A DNA stretch of 27,455 bases. Source: an uncultured Eubacteriales bacterium (GTDB taxonomy: Bacteria; Bacillota; Clostridia; Lachnospirales; Lachnospiraceae). Positions 1 to 8,260 of this stretch are shown here, piece by piece; position 1 is the stretch's first letter; the number at the start of each line of letters is the position of its first letter. Position numbers and translations under genes: made by a program. Under the pieces are notes generated by a model. It had not been told where the DNA came from. It searched no databases and was given only the letters and a program-made list of their open reading frames with translations. Location of the stretch: NCBI GenBank assembly GCA_900545175.1, contig UQYF01000037.1, positions 1-27,455 of the forward strand, given 5' to 3'.

Positions 1-190
1 AGTAATTTTATCTTACATCAGTTTGGAGGTTTACACAAACTTTGGGATGCTCCCAATTCTTTTTTTGGTGATTGGAATTACCGGTCTGTTTTTATTTATC
101 TTTAAAAATTTACAAGCGGATATTTTGTCTGGTCAAAAAGCCTGTAAGATAGGTGTTACTCATTTAAGTACTCTTCATACTTTGCAATAG
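1..190 (+). CDS. C-terminal end of an integral membrane protein, possibly an MFS transporter (partial)
   Basis: An open frame enters from the left edge (codons start at base 2) and stops at TAG 188-190, giving 62 residues. It contains one clear hydrophobic segment (about residues 18-38, LPILFLVIGITGLFLFIF) followed by a basic, polar tail. That looks like the last transmembrane helix and cytoplasmic tail of a polytopic transporter, with MFS the most likely family, but too little is present to assign it. It converges on argH and the two coding regions overlap by 35 bp. No terminator is visible between them. Confidence 0.5.
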   Translation, partial: VILSYISLEVYTNFGMLPILFLVIGITGLFLFIFKNLQADILSGQKACKIGVTHLSTLHTLQ

Positions 191-1529
191 CTTCCTTCAT
201 GGCTGCCGGGCTTGGCGCACCCTTTGTCAGTCTCTTTTCGACACAGGTCTTTAGAGATATGGCATCGTAGATATCGCTTTCGAATACAGGACAGACAGCC
301 TTTAACTCATCAAGGCTCATTTCGTCTATGGAAATTCCCCTGTCAATGCAATAGAGAACTATCTGACCGATTATTCCATGTGCATCGCGGAATGGTACAC
401 CGTGATTTACAAGATAGTCGGCGGCATCGGTGGCGTTTGTGAAGCCTGCCATTGCACTCTTTTCCATGACATCTTTATTGAATGTCATTGTGTCGAGCAT
501 GCCTGTAAATAGAAGAATACAGCCCTTTGTTGTATCGATGGCATCGAAGGTGAGCTCCTTATCTTCCTGCATGTCTTTGTTGTAAGCAAGAGGAAGCCCT
601 TTCATGGTTGTAAGCAATGACATGAGAGCGCCATATACGCGGCCTGTCTTTCCGCGGACGAGCTCTGCAATGTCAGGGTTCTTTTTTTGTGGCATTATTG
701 AGCTTCCTGTGCTGTATGCATCATCTAATTCTATGAAACGGTATTCATTGGAGTTCCAGATTATGATTTCTTCTGAGAATCGGCTTAGGTGCATCATTAT
801 TGTTGACATTGCACTTAAGAATTCTATAAGATAATCGCGGTCGGAAACAGAGTCGATACTGTTAGCGGTTGCACCGGCAAAGCCAAGAAGTGATGCAGTA
901 TATTCACGGTCAAGCGGATATGTAGTTCCCGCAAGGGCACCTGCACCGAGAGGGCAGTAGTTCATTCTCTCATAGATATCAGCGATACGGCCTCTGTCTC
1001 TTGAAAACATCTCAAAATATGCACCAAAGTGGTGTGCAACTGTGATAGGCTGGGCTTTTTGAAGATGTGTGAAGCCAGGCATATAGGTCTTAGTATTTTC
1101 CTTCATAATCCGTAAGATGACTTTTAAAAGTCCCTTTAAAAGTTCATCCGTCTGTGTGAGCTCATCGCGTGTATAGAGTCTCATGTCGAGAGCTACCTGA
1201 TCGTTGCGGCTTCTTCCCGTATGCAGACGTTTTCCGGCATCTCCGATGCGGGATATAAGCTCCGCTTCAACGAAGCTGTGGATATCTTCTGTCTCGTCAT
1301 CAAACTGTAGAATTCCATTGTCTATGTCGCTTCGGATTGAGGTAAGTCCTGCTATGATGGCATCCTTATCCTCATCTGATAAGATTCCCTGCTTTGCAAG
1401 CATTGTTACATGTGCGATGCTTCCTTCAATATCCTGCTTGTAGAATCGTCTGTCGAATGGTAAAGATGCATTGAAATTGTTAACTAACTGATTGGTTTCT
1501 TTTGTGAAACGTCCGCCCCAGAGCTTCAT
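156..1529 (-). CDS. argH: Argininosuccinate lyase
   Basis: ArgH splits argininosuccinate into arginine and fumarate, the last step of arginine synthesis, in the cytoplasm as a homotetramer. The 457-residue protein is the normal family length and opens with the usual MKLWGGRF. The fumarase/lyase superfamily signature GSSIMPQKKNPD lies at about residues 275-286 and holds the mobile serine loop. The catalytic histidine region (FTHLQKAQP) is near residue 155 and HTGRSRNDQ near 103. A longer frame starts 15 bases upstream at 1544, but that ATG lies inside the GGAGG ribosome binding site serving the ATG at 1529, so 1529 is chosen. It is the last gene of the minus-strand argG operon, 36 bp after the YfhO-family gene. 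Confidence 0.96.
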   Translation of the reverse strand: MKLWGGRFTKETNQLVNNFNASLPFDRRFYKQDIEGSIAHVTMLAKQGILSDEDKDAIIAGLTSIRSDIDNGILQFDDETEDIHSFVEAELISRIGDAGKRLHTGRSRNDQVALDMRLYTRDELTQTDELLKGLLKVILRIMKENTKTYMPGFTHLQKAQPITVAHHFGAYFEMFSRDRGRIADIYERMNYCPLGAGALAGTTYPLDREYTASLLGFAGATANSIDSVSDRDYLIEFLSAMSTIMMHLSRFSEEIIIWNSNEYRFIELDDAYSTGSSIMPQKKNPDIAELVRGKTGRVYGALMSLLTTMKGLPLAYNKDMQEDKELTFDAIDTTKGCILLFTGMLDTMTFNKDVMEKSAMAGFTNATDAADYLVNHGVPFRDAHGIIGQIVLYCIDRGISIDEMSLDELKAVCPVFESDIYDAISLKTCVEKRLTKGAPSPAAMKEAIAKYEEYLNE

Positions 1530-1565
1530 GAATGTGACCTCCATTGTGTTTATTTGATTTGCTGT

Positions 1566-4238
1566 TTACTTGTCTTTTTTAACATTATCTGTTGTGCCGG
1601 CATCAGATATATTTGTGGTATTGCCGGATGTTAAATCCGGTTCGGCTTCGTTTGAGCTGTCAGCCTTGTCGGTAACTTCATTGTCATTAGTGGTTATTGC
1701 GTTATCTGTCGCAAGTGTTTTTGTCTCTTGTGATTTGGTAAAAGGAAGAAATCCTTTTCCTGCTTCTTTTCTGTAAAAACAGTACACAATAAAGAGAATA
1801 AACAGTGCAGATATACTTATAAGCATACCAAGCATATAGCCTCTTGGTGTAAATGAAAGCTCAATAGTATATTCGCCCGGTTCAAGTTCAACACCGATAA
1901 GTGCTTCGGCAATCTCTGTTATATCGGTTTTAACACCATTTACTTTAAGTGTCCAGCTTGGGTCATATGGTATCGAGAGCATTAAGATTCCGGCTTCGTT
2001 GACATTTATTGTTCCGGTAAGCTTTGTATCTGAATATGCTGTTACATTAAGTCCCTGACTGTTTAAAATATTAAAAGCATCAATGAACTTATCAGTATCC
2101 ATTGTGTATACCATTGCATTAAGTGATTCTTCGCCGTCCTTGTCTACGATTTCTATGTTGGTCCCGGCAGTCTGCCAGCCAAGGTCAATCATTCTGCCGT
2201 GATTTATGCCGGCAAAATTCTCATTGGAATCACCTATACTGACTTTTGCTGTCTTTACTGATTTATTGGCGATGTATACATAGACATGTTCGTCATTTTC
2301 AACCTCAATTGTGATTCCGCTTTTATCCTTATCAATGAAATCAATGCTGGTAAAAAGTGAAGAGATGCCTGTATTGTCAAGAACAAAATCATTCTGTACC
2401 GCAAATGGATTACTTGTACTGTAATTCCAGTTTTCGTTGATATCTTTACTTACCATATAACCGAGTGGAAGCGTATATTTTGCACGGTAAAGATATTCGC
2501 TGTCAACAATATCTACAAGCTCAAGCGTGTAATCATCGTTAATCTGCTTGTTACTTAAAATGTATTTTATGTCGAACATTGAGTATACAAGAGGTGTTGC
2601 ACCGTGGTCAGCGTATGCGTTCATAGAATGCTCAAGACCAAGACGGCCGAACAGATCAGTGATGCCGGCATAGGCAGTTGATGAGAAGACACTGGCACTG
2701 TTAAAGTTATGCCATGCAGCATCATTTTTAGAGCGGTAGCCGAATGCCTTTGCTATTCTGTAAAAGGAGTCATCGGTCTGCGATAGTTCATCGGTTAATG
2801 TCTGCACAGAGTCATAGTCCTTGAAATAAGCACTTCTTCCTGTTGTGCTGTAGCCGGTTTCTTCCATATTCATTGTACATTCAATGCAGCTTACACAGAA
2901 TAGGAGAAATACTATAAAATGAATTTTGATTTTATCTTTCTTGTAAAGAAATGCGATGATTACATATAGGAGCATGAAAATCGCATTTACAAGTAATATT
3001 GCATAACCCGGGTCATTGTCGCCTTTGGTGTGGTCAAGCCATAGAAGATAAATTAAGAACAGCCCGAAGGATTTTGCAATCTGGCTTCCGCTGTAATCTT
3101 TTATGTCTTTGTATGCATCAAAGCACATAGTCAGCAATATGAAAATGTATATGAATGACTGTCTTGCCGGAAGTGAGTTAGGGTAATGAAAGCCATGCCA
3201 TATAAAGTTAGGTATATTGAAGCTGAATGCGAAGATAAATACAAAAAGCAGTATGGATTTTGCAATCTTTTCACGCAGGCTTATTTTCTTGTTAAATATA
3301 TATAGCGGATAGAGCAAAAATACAGCAACTCCGCAATATACGTTAGGGAGATGTTCAAGTCCTATGCATACTTCGGTATTTGCAAGCTGCCTGTTGAGCA
3401 CCGTCACAACGGAAAAATACTGTGTGAGTGTTTTTGGAAAGCTGATATCACTTGATGCCGTGAGTCCGAGTGCATATAATTCCGGCAGAAGTATTGCGGC
3501 AGACAGCGCACCTGCAAGCAGTGAGAAGAGAGTAAAATAGCCAATCTTCTGAAGATATACCGATTTTTTTTCAGGAATCGGCATAGTGATAAGCAGGACA
3601 AGAAAATAAAATACAAGGCTTATGCATACCATAATTGCGATGTAGTAGTTAGAGAGTATGGTAAGTCCAAGTGTCACAGTGTATAGAATTCCTTTATCCT
3701 CGTTTACAAGACGCTCAAGTCCGAGAAGGACAAGAGGCAGTAAAAGCACGCAGTCAAACCACATCAGATTCCAGCTGAATGCTGCAGTAAAACCTGACAA
3801 TGCATAGAACATACCGAAGATCGATATAGTAATATTCTGTGTATTAAAGCGTTTATCAATATAGTATGCAAACGCAGTTGAAGCGAGGGACAGTTTTATA
3901 AGAATGATTATGTTCATCAGCTCGATTATATAGTTATGCGGAAAAAAGCCGATGAACCAGTTGAGCGGGCTTGAGAGGTAATAACCATACAGTGCAGTAA
4001 AGTTAGAACCAAGCCCTGCCTCCCACGAATAAAAAAGACTTCCACCATTACGGATTTTGTCCCAAAGTTCAGAGAAAAAAGGACAATATTGATGATACAT
4101 ATCCGAGCGGAGATATACGTTGTCTCCAAAAGGAAATATTCCGCGGACTGCGAATATAGCAATCATTATGACCAGCGGAAGGAAAAAAGAAATATAATAC
4201 ATAGGATGTATTTTTTTGATTTTTTCTTTTAGTTTCAT
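1566..4238 (-). CDS. YfhO-family polytopic membrane protein (envelope glycosylation)
   Basis: This is an 890-residue membrane protein of the YfhO type. Known relatives (Bacillus YfhO, Listeria GtcA partners) act in transferring sugars from undecaprenyl-linked donors to teichoic acids at the outer face of the membrane. An N-terminal helix (about residues 13-32) precedes the conserved stretch with SDMYHQYCPFF and SWEAGLGSNF. About twelve further hydrophobic segments follow to residue 470, then a large soluble region (about 470-800), a last helix (about 805-825) and a polar Thr/Asn/Asp-rich tail. Upstream are a GtrB-like glycosyltransferase and a GtrA-like flippase, so the three probably form one lipid-linked sugar pathway. 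It begins 15 bp after gtrA. The family call is firm; the acceptor polymer is not known. Confidence 0.85.
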   Translation of the reverse strand: MKLKEKIKKIHPMYYISFFLPLVIMIAIFAVRGIFPFGDNVYLRSDMYHQYCPFFSELWDKIRNGGSLFYSWEAGLGSNFTALYGYYLSSPLNWFIGFFPHNYIIELMNIIILIKLSLASTAFAYYIDKRFNTQNITISIFGMFYALSGFTAAFSWNLMWFDCVLLLPLVLLGLERLVNEDKGILYTVTLGLTILSNYYIAIMVCISLVFYFLVLLITMPIPEKKSVYLQKIGYFTLFSLLAGALSAAILLPELYALGLTASSDISFPKTLTQYFSVVTVLNRQLANTEVCIGLEHLPNVYCGVAVFLLYPLYIFNKKISLREKIAKSILLFVFIFAFSFNIPNFIWHGFHYPNSLPARQSFIYIFILLTMCFDAYKDIKDYSGSQIAKSFGLFLIYLLWLDHTKGDNDPGYAILLVNAIFMLLYVIIAFLYKKDKIKIHFIVFLLFCVSCIECTMNMEETGYSTTGRSAYFKDYDSVQTLTDELSQTDDSFYRIAKAFGYRSKNDAAWHNFNSASVFSSTAYAGITDLFGRLGLEHSMNAYADHGATPLVYSMFDIKYILSNKQINDDYTLELVDIVDSEYLYRAKYTLPLGYMVSKDINENWNYSTSNPFAVQNDFVLDNTGISSLFTSIDFIDKDKSGITIEVENDEHVYVYIANKSVKTAKVSIGDSNENFAGINHGRMIDLGWQTAGTNIEIVDKDGEESLNAMVYTMDTDKFIDAFNILNSQGLNVTAYSDTKLTGTINVNEAGILMLSIPYDPSWTLKVNGVKTDITEIAEALIGVELEPGEYTIELSFTPRGYMLGMLISISALFILFIVYCFYRKEAGKGFLPFTKSQETKTLATDNAITTNDNEVTDKADSSNEAEPDLTSGNTTNISDAGTTDNVKKDK

Positions 4239-4253
4239 GATTATATATAACCC

Positions 4254-4679
4254 CTATTTTTTCTTTTTAAATATAAATAATTTGCTTGCAACGTAATTGA
4301 TTATTACTACGAACACAGCAGCGATAATCTTTGCGATAAGCTTCGGAAACTTAAATATCTCAACTGTGAGAGTCAAAAAGCCTGTTTCAAAAAGCAGAGA
4401 GAGAATTCTTGCAGCGCCGAAGGACAATACTTCCTTTACAACAATAGATAATTCCCAGCTTTTGCTCCCGAATACGAATAATTTATTTGTTATATAGGCG
4501 AAAATCACAGCAAAAATCCAGGCAATTACATTGGAGGTGAGATAATATATTCCCAGTACTTCTGTAAAAAGCCAGTAAAATACAAAATTTACAAGTGTTG
4601 TGAGTACACCAAATACAAGATAGCTTATTACTTCTCTTGTGAAAAATTTTTCAATAAATTTATTTATCAGATTCTTCAT
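4254..4679 (-). CDS. GtrA-like membrane protein (putative polyprenyl-phosphate sugar flippase)
   Basis: The 141-residue protein has four predicted transmembrane helices (about 17-37, 43-63, 82-103 and 113-134) and ends in a lysine-rich tail (FIFKKKK), the normal size and layout of GtrA-family proteins. In serotype conversion and teichoic acid glycosylation systems GtrA is thought to move undecaprenyl-phosphate-sugar across the membrane. The gene starts inside the end of the upstream glycosyltransferase gene (20-bp overlap). Its nearest ribosome binding site (AAGGA) is about 14 bases from the ATG, so translation is probably coupled to that gene. Its position between a GtrB-like enzyme and a YfhO protein supports the role. 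Confidence 0.85.
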   Translation of the reverse strand: MKNLINKFIEKFFTREVISYLVFGVLTTLVNFVFYWLFTEVLGIYYLTSNVIAWIFAVIFAYITNKLFVFGSKSWELSIVVKEVLSFGAARILSLLFETGFLTLTVEIFKFPKLIAKIIAAVFVVIINYVASKLFIFKKKK

Positions 4680-5637
4680 TATTATTTTTTATATCCTTAT
4701 TTTTATCTTTGTCAAGGTTGCTTTCCTTCTCTATATATATTGGACGCTGCTTTACTTCTGTAAATATACGCGCAAGGTATTCTCCGATAATACCTATACT
4801 CAACTCAATGATACCGCCCAGAAACAGCAGTATTATGATTGTGGAAGCATATCCCGGTAAGTCTTTTCCAAAAGCGAGAGTCTTTATCAGCAGATAAAAT
4901 CCATATAAAAGAGCTAAAGAGCTTATTGTTGCACCGATGACTGAAAGCATGCGAAGAGGCGCAACCGAGAATGATACGATAGCATCCATGGCATATTTTA
5001 CAAGACCTGAGAACTTCCACTTGGTTGTTCCGAGGGTTCTTTCGATATTCTCATATGGAATCCATTTGGTGTCAAAGCCTACCCAGCAGAAAAGTCCCTT
5101 GGAAAAGCGTTCCTTTTCGGGAAGTGCAACAATATTGTCTACCATCTGTCTTGACATTATACGATAGTCAACAGCTCCATAAGGCATTTTTGTGTTGGTG
5201 AGCTTGTTGTTAAGCTTGTAAAATGACTGTGAGAAGAAGCTTCTGATTTTTTTCTCACCTGTGCGGGTTGTCCTGTAGGCAGCACAGCAGTCATGTCCTT
5301 CTTCGATGCCTTCTATCAGCTTAGGAAAAAGGGCAGGAGGATGCTGTAAATCGGCATCCATCACAATTACATAGTCAGCGGTGCTGTTTTTTAAACCAGC
5401 AAACATAGCGGCTTCTTTACCAAAATTACGCGAAAAAGAGACATACCGTACATCGTCATGGTCTGCGGCAAGTCCCTTTAGCAGGAGCAGGGTATTGTCC
5501 CTGCTCCCATCATTTACAAAAATGTATCTGAAAGAGTAATTATTGATAGCTGCCACATGCTTTGATGTTTCCTCGTAGAAAGCTGCGATAACTTCCTGTT
5601 CGTTATAGCAAGGGACAACAATATCGATAGTTTTCAT
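4660..5637 (-). CDS. Family 2 glycosyltransferase, GtrB/dolichol-phosphate-sugar synthase type
   Basis: The enzyme likely moves a sugar from a nucleotide donor to undecaprenyl phosphate on the cytoplasmic face of the membrane. The 325-residue protein has an N-terminal GT-A domain with VVPCYNEQ (about residue 7), VNDGSRDNT (41-49), SRNFGKE (69-75) and the metal-binding DAD in MDADLQHPP (94-96). Two C-terminal helices follow (about 230-252 and 263-290), as in GtrB/CsbB proteins, then a very charged, Asn/Lys/Asp-rich tail encoded where the gene overlaps gtrA. Its ATG shares one base with the argG stop codon (TAATG), and its GGAG ribosome binding site lies within the end of argG, so it is translationally coupled to argG. 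The sugar transferred cannot be read from the sequence. Confidence 0.9.
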   Translation of the reverse strand: MKTIDIVVPCYNEQEVIAAFYEETSKHVAAINNYSFRYIFVNDGSRDNTLLLLKGLAADHDDVRYVSFSRNFGKEAAMFAGLKNSTADYVIVMDADLQHPPALFPKLIEGIEEGHDCCAAYRTTRTGEKKIRSFFSQSFYKLNNKLTNTKMPYGAVDYRIMSRQMVDNIVALPEKERFSKGLFCWVGFDTKWIPYENIERTLGTTKWKFSGLVKYAMDAIVSFSVAPLRMLSVIGATISSLALLYGFYLLIKTLAFGKDLPGYASTIIILLFLGGIIELSIGIIGEYLARIFTEVKQRPIYIEKESNLDKDKNKDIKNNNEESDK

Positions 5638-6848
5638 TACTTTTTCTCCTCTAACATGGCACGAACCTTCATGGAGAGACCGAAGAGATTGATAAAGCCT
5701 TCTGCATCATGGTGGTCATAAAGCTCACCTGTTGTAAAGCTTGCAAGAGTCTCGCTGTAAAGTGAGTTAGGGCTTGTTGTGCCGGCCTTGATTATATTGC
5801 CCTTGTAAAGCTTCATCCTGACTTCACCTGTAACCTTCTCATCAAGAGATTCTACGAATGCCTGACATGCTTCGCGAAGAGGTGTGAACCACTTGCCTTC
5901 ATATACGATGTTGGCGAATTTCTCTGAAATGCCCTTCTTGAAGGAGAGGCTGTCACGGTCGAGAATGAGCTCCTCAAGCTGCTCATGGGCTGCCATAAGG
6001 ATTGTTCCGCCCGGAGTCTCATATACACCACGGCTCTTCATGCCGACAACACGGTTCTCAACGATATCGACAATTCCGATACCATGCTTGCCGCCGAGCT
6101 TGTTTAATTTTCTTAAGATGTCGGAAGCCTTCATCTTCTCACCATTTATAGCAACAGGACGGCCTTTTTCAAATGTAAGAGACACATATTCTGCTTCATC
6201 AGGAGCTTTCTCAGGTGATACGCCAAGTACAAGAAGATGGTCATAGTTAGGCTCGTTAGCAGGATCCTCAAGCTCAAGACCTTCATGGCTGATATGCCAG
6301 ATGTTACGGTCACGGCTGTAGCTGTTATCAGCTGAGAAAGGAAGGTCAATTCCATGAGCCTTGCAATAATCAATCTCATCCTGACGTGAGCTCATCTTCC
6401 ATGTATCATTGCATCTCCAAGGAGCGATAATCTTGATGTCAGGTGCCAAAGCCTTGATTGAGAGCTCAAAACGAACCTGGTCATTTCCCTTGCCTGTTGC
6501 ACCGTGGCAGATGGCAACTGCATTTTCTTTACGTGCAATCTCAACGAGCTTCTTTGCGATGAGAGGACGTGCAAAGGATGTACCGAGAAGATACTTGTGC
6601 TCATATACGGCATCAGCCATAACTGTAGGTAAAATATAATCGTCAACGAACTCGTCAACAACATCAAGAATGTATAATTTCTCAGCTCCGGAAAGCTTAG
6701 CTCTCTCTTCAAGTCCGTCAAGTTCACTCTCCTGACCTACATCGATACAGCAGCAGACTACATCATAATTATAGTTCTCCTTGAGCCAAGGGATGATTGC
6801 GGTGGTATCAAGACCGCCGGAGTACGCAAGAATAACTTTGTCTTTCAT
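5637..6848 (-). CDS. argG: Argininosuccinate synthase
   Basis: ArgG joins citrulline and aspartate using ATP to make argininosuccinate. The 403-residue protein is of normal length and has the N-type ATP pyrophosphatase loop AYSGGLDTT (about residues 8-16), CIDVGQ, the citrulline/aspartate-binding HGATGKGNDQVRFE and SYSRDRNIWH. The frame extends upstream to 6890, but AGGAGG is correctly spaced before the ATG at 6848 and the protein then starts with the family-typical MKDKVILAYSGG. It is the first gene of the minus-strand operon and is driven by the promoter at 6927-6955. It is separated from its pathway partner argH by three envelope genes. Confidence 0.97.
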   Translation of the reverse strand: MKDKVILAYSGGLDTTAIIPWLKENYNYDVVCCCIDVGQESELDGLEERAKLSGAEKLYILDVVDEFVDDYILPTVMADAVYEHKYLLGTSFARPLIAKKLVEIARKENAVAICHGATGKGNDQVRFELSIKALAPDIKIIAPWRCNDTWKMSSRQDEIDYCKAHGIDLPFSADNSYSRDRNIWHISHEGLELEDPANEPNYDHLLVLGVSPEKAPDEAEYVSLTFEKGRPVAINGEKMKASDILRKLNKLGGKHGIGIVDIVENRVVGMKSRGVYETPGGTILMAAHEQLEELILDRDSLSFKKGISEKFANIVYEGKWFTPLREACQAFVESLDEKVTGEVRMKLYKGNIIKAGTTSPNSLYSETLASFTTGELYDHHDAEGFINLFGLSMKVRAMLEEKK

Positions 6849-6926
6849 TATAATATTCCTCCTGATTAGGTTACTTATGTATGCATCCATAGCGTTAATC
6901 TGCGCCTAATGGCAAACACTGTGTTA

Positions 6927-6955
6927 AATATACATCAAAAATACATTTTATGCAA
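6927..6955 (-). promoter_or_regulatory. argG operon promoter
   Basis: On the minus strand, -35 TTGCAT (6955-6950) and -10 TATATT (6932-6927) are separated by exactly 17 bp. Transcription would start near 6920 and leave a leader of about 70 bases before the argG ATG at 6848. The -35 and spacer overlap a candidate ARG box. Confidence 0.65.
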
Positions 6956-6984
6956 TAGTTTATCCAGTTTTTTTCAATTTTTTA

Positions 6985-7013
6985 TTGCATATTATGCACA
7001 AATGATGTATATT
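6985..7013 (+). promoter_or_regulatory. argCJBD operon promoter
   Basis: TTGCAT (6985-6990) and TATATT (7008-7013) are separated by 17 bp, the mirror of the argG promoter. The predicted start is near 7020, giving a leader of about 165 bases before argC. The leader is AT-rich and shows no clear attenuator. An imperfect dyad (6984-6999) covers the -35 box, as expected of a repressor site. Confidence 0.65.
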
Positions 7014-7185
7014 TATAAAAAATCAAGCTCCGAAGCTCATGGAAAATATTTCTGATTTAATATAATTTTGAATTTTTTTAAATGTCAATTATTAAATTAG
7101 GTATGGACTTTTGGATGCTTGAATAATAAGATATGTGTAAACAGGGATTTTATCTCTGCATCAGATTAAACAGGAGATGTGTGCT

Positions 7186-8226
7186 ATGGTAAAGGTTGGT
7201 ATTATCGGTTCTACAGGTTATGCGGGAAATGAACTCGTAAGACTGTTGCTTGGACACAAGGATGTCCGGATTATATGGTATGGCTCAAGAAGCTATATAG
7301 ATAAGAAGTATTCACAGGTTTATCAGAATATGTTCAAGCTCGTCGAGGATGTATGCAGGGATGATAACATGGAGGAGTTAGCTTCACAGGTTGATGTGAT
7401 ATTTACGGCAACGCCGCAGGGGTTATGTGCTTCACTTGTCAATGATGAGATTTTATCGAAGGTGAAGATTATCGACCTGAGTGCGGATTTCAGGCTTAAG
7501 GATGTCAATGTATATGAAGAGTGGTATAAAATAGAACATGCGGCACCGCAGTATATTGATGAAGCTGTGTATGGTCTGTGTGAACTCAACCGCGATAAAA
7601 TTAAAGACACAAGAATTCTTGCAAATCCGGGATGTTATACAACGTGCTCCATTTTGACGATTTACCCGCTTGTAAAGGAAGGGCTTATAAAACCGCAGTC
7701 AATAATTATAGATGCAAAATCGGGAACCTCCGGTGCGGGAAGAGGTGCCAAGGTTGCCAACCTTTATTGTGAAGTTAACGAGAGTATTAAGGCTTATGGA
7801 GTCGGAACTCACAGACACACACCAGAGATTGAGGAGCAGCTTTCATATGCAGCCGGCGAAGATATAAAGCTTATTTTTACACCGCATCTTGTTCCGATGA
7901 ACAGAGGAATCCTTGTCACTGCATATGCAGATTTGAAGGATGGAGTGACTGATGAGATGATAAGAGCAGCTTACAGGAAGCATTATGAGAATGAATATTT
8001 TATAAGGCTGCTTGACAAGGATGTATGTCCGGAAACGCGCTGGGTTGAGGGAAGTAATTTTGTGGATATCAATTATAAGGTTGAGCCAAGAACCGGACGT
8101 GTCATCATGATGGGAGCAATAGACAATCTTGTTAAGGGTGCTGCCGGTCAGGCGATACAGAATATGAATATAATGTTTGGGTTTGATGAGAAGGAAGGAC
8201 TTATGGGAGCACCTATGTTTCCATAG
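7186..8226 (+). CDS. argC: N-acetyl-gamma-glutamyl-phosphate reductase
   Basis: ArgC reduces N-acetylglutamyl phosphate with NADPH to the semialdehyde, step three of the acetyl cycle. The 346-residue protein has an N-terminal NAD(P)-binding fold (VGIIGSTGYAGNELVRLL, about residues 4-21) and the catalytic cysteine in ANPGCYTT (Cys150). It also has the SGAGR(G)A loop and a HRHTPEIEQ-like block (THRHTPEIEEQ) with the active-site histidine. An in-frame ATG at 7177 touches the AGGAG ribosome binding site directly, so the ATG at 7186, nine bases downstream of the site, is chosen. It is the first gene of the argCJBD operon, 34 bp before argJ. Confidence 0.96.
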   Translation: MVKVGIIGSTGYAGNELVRLLLGHKDVRIIWYGSRSYIDKKYSQVYQNMFKLVEDVCRDDNMEELASQVDVIFTATPQGLCASLVNDEILSKVKIIDLSADFRLKDVNVYEEWYKIEHAAPQYIDEAVYGLCELNRDKIKDTRILANPGCYTTCSILTIYPLVKEGLIKPQSIIIDAKSGTSGAGRGAKVANLYCEVNESIKAYGVGTHRHTPEIEEQLSYAAGEDIKLIFTPHLVPMNRGILVTAYADLKDGVTDEMIRAAYRKHYENEYFIRLLDKDVCPETRWVEGSNFVDINYKVEPRTGRVIMMGAIDNLVKGAAGQAIQNMNIMFGFDEKEGLMGAPMFP

Positions 8227-8260
8227 ATGATAGTGAAAAATAGTATCAGGAGGAATATAT

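Larger units (their letters stand above)
6923..7017. promoter_or_regulatory. Symmetric divergent arg control region with candidate ArgR boxes
   Basis: The 337-bp gap between argG and argC holds an interrupted inverted repeat of about 34 bp per arm. The plus arm (6984-7017) and the minus arm (6956 down to 6923) agree at 25 of 34 positions. Both start ATTGCATA and share a 13-base block TGATGTATATTTA. Each arm holds a -35 TTGCAT and a -10 TATATT 17 bp apart. The AT-rich dyads ATTGCATATTATGCAC (6984-6999) and its mirror ATTGCATAAAATGTAT, read on the minus strand at 6956-6941, resemble ARG boxes bound by ArgR/AhrC. That operator role is inferred. The arms are separated by a 27-bp T-rich spacer. 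The rest of the gap (7021-7176) shows no convincing structure. Confidence 0.6.

Noticed and set aside
6849..6890. Upstream argG start at 6890
   Set aside because: The extra 14 residues are unlike ArgG, and AGGAGG is placed for the ATG at 6848.
7101..7134. Leader peptide in the argC leader (ATG 7103, MDFWMLE)
   Set aside because: Seven codons with no arginine codons and no good ribosome binding site or attenuator stem.
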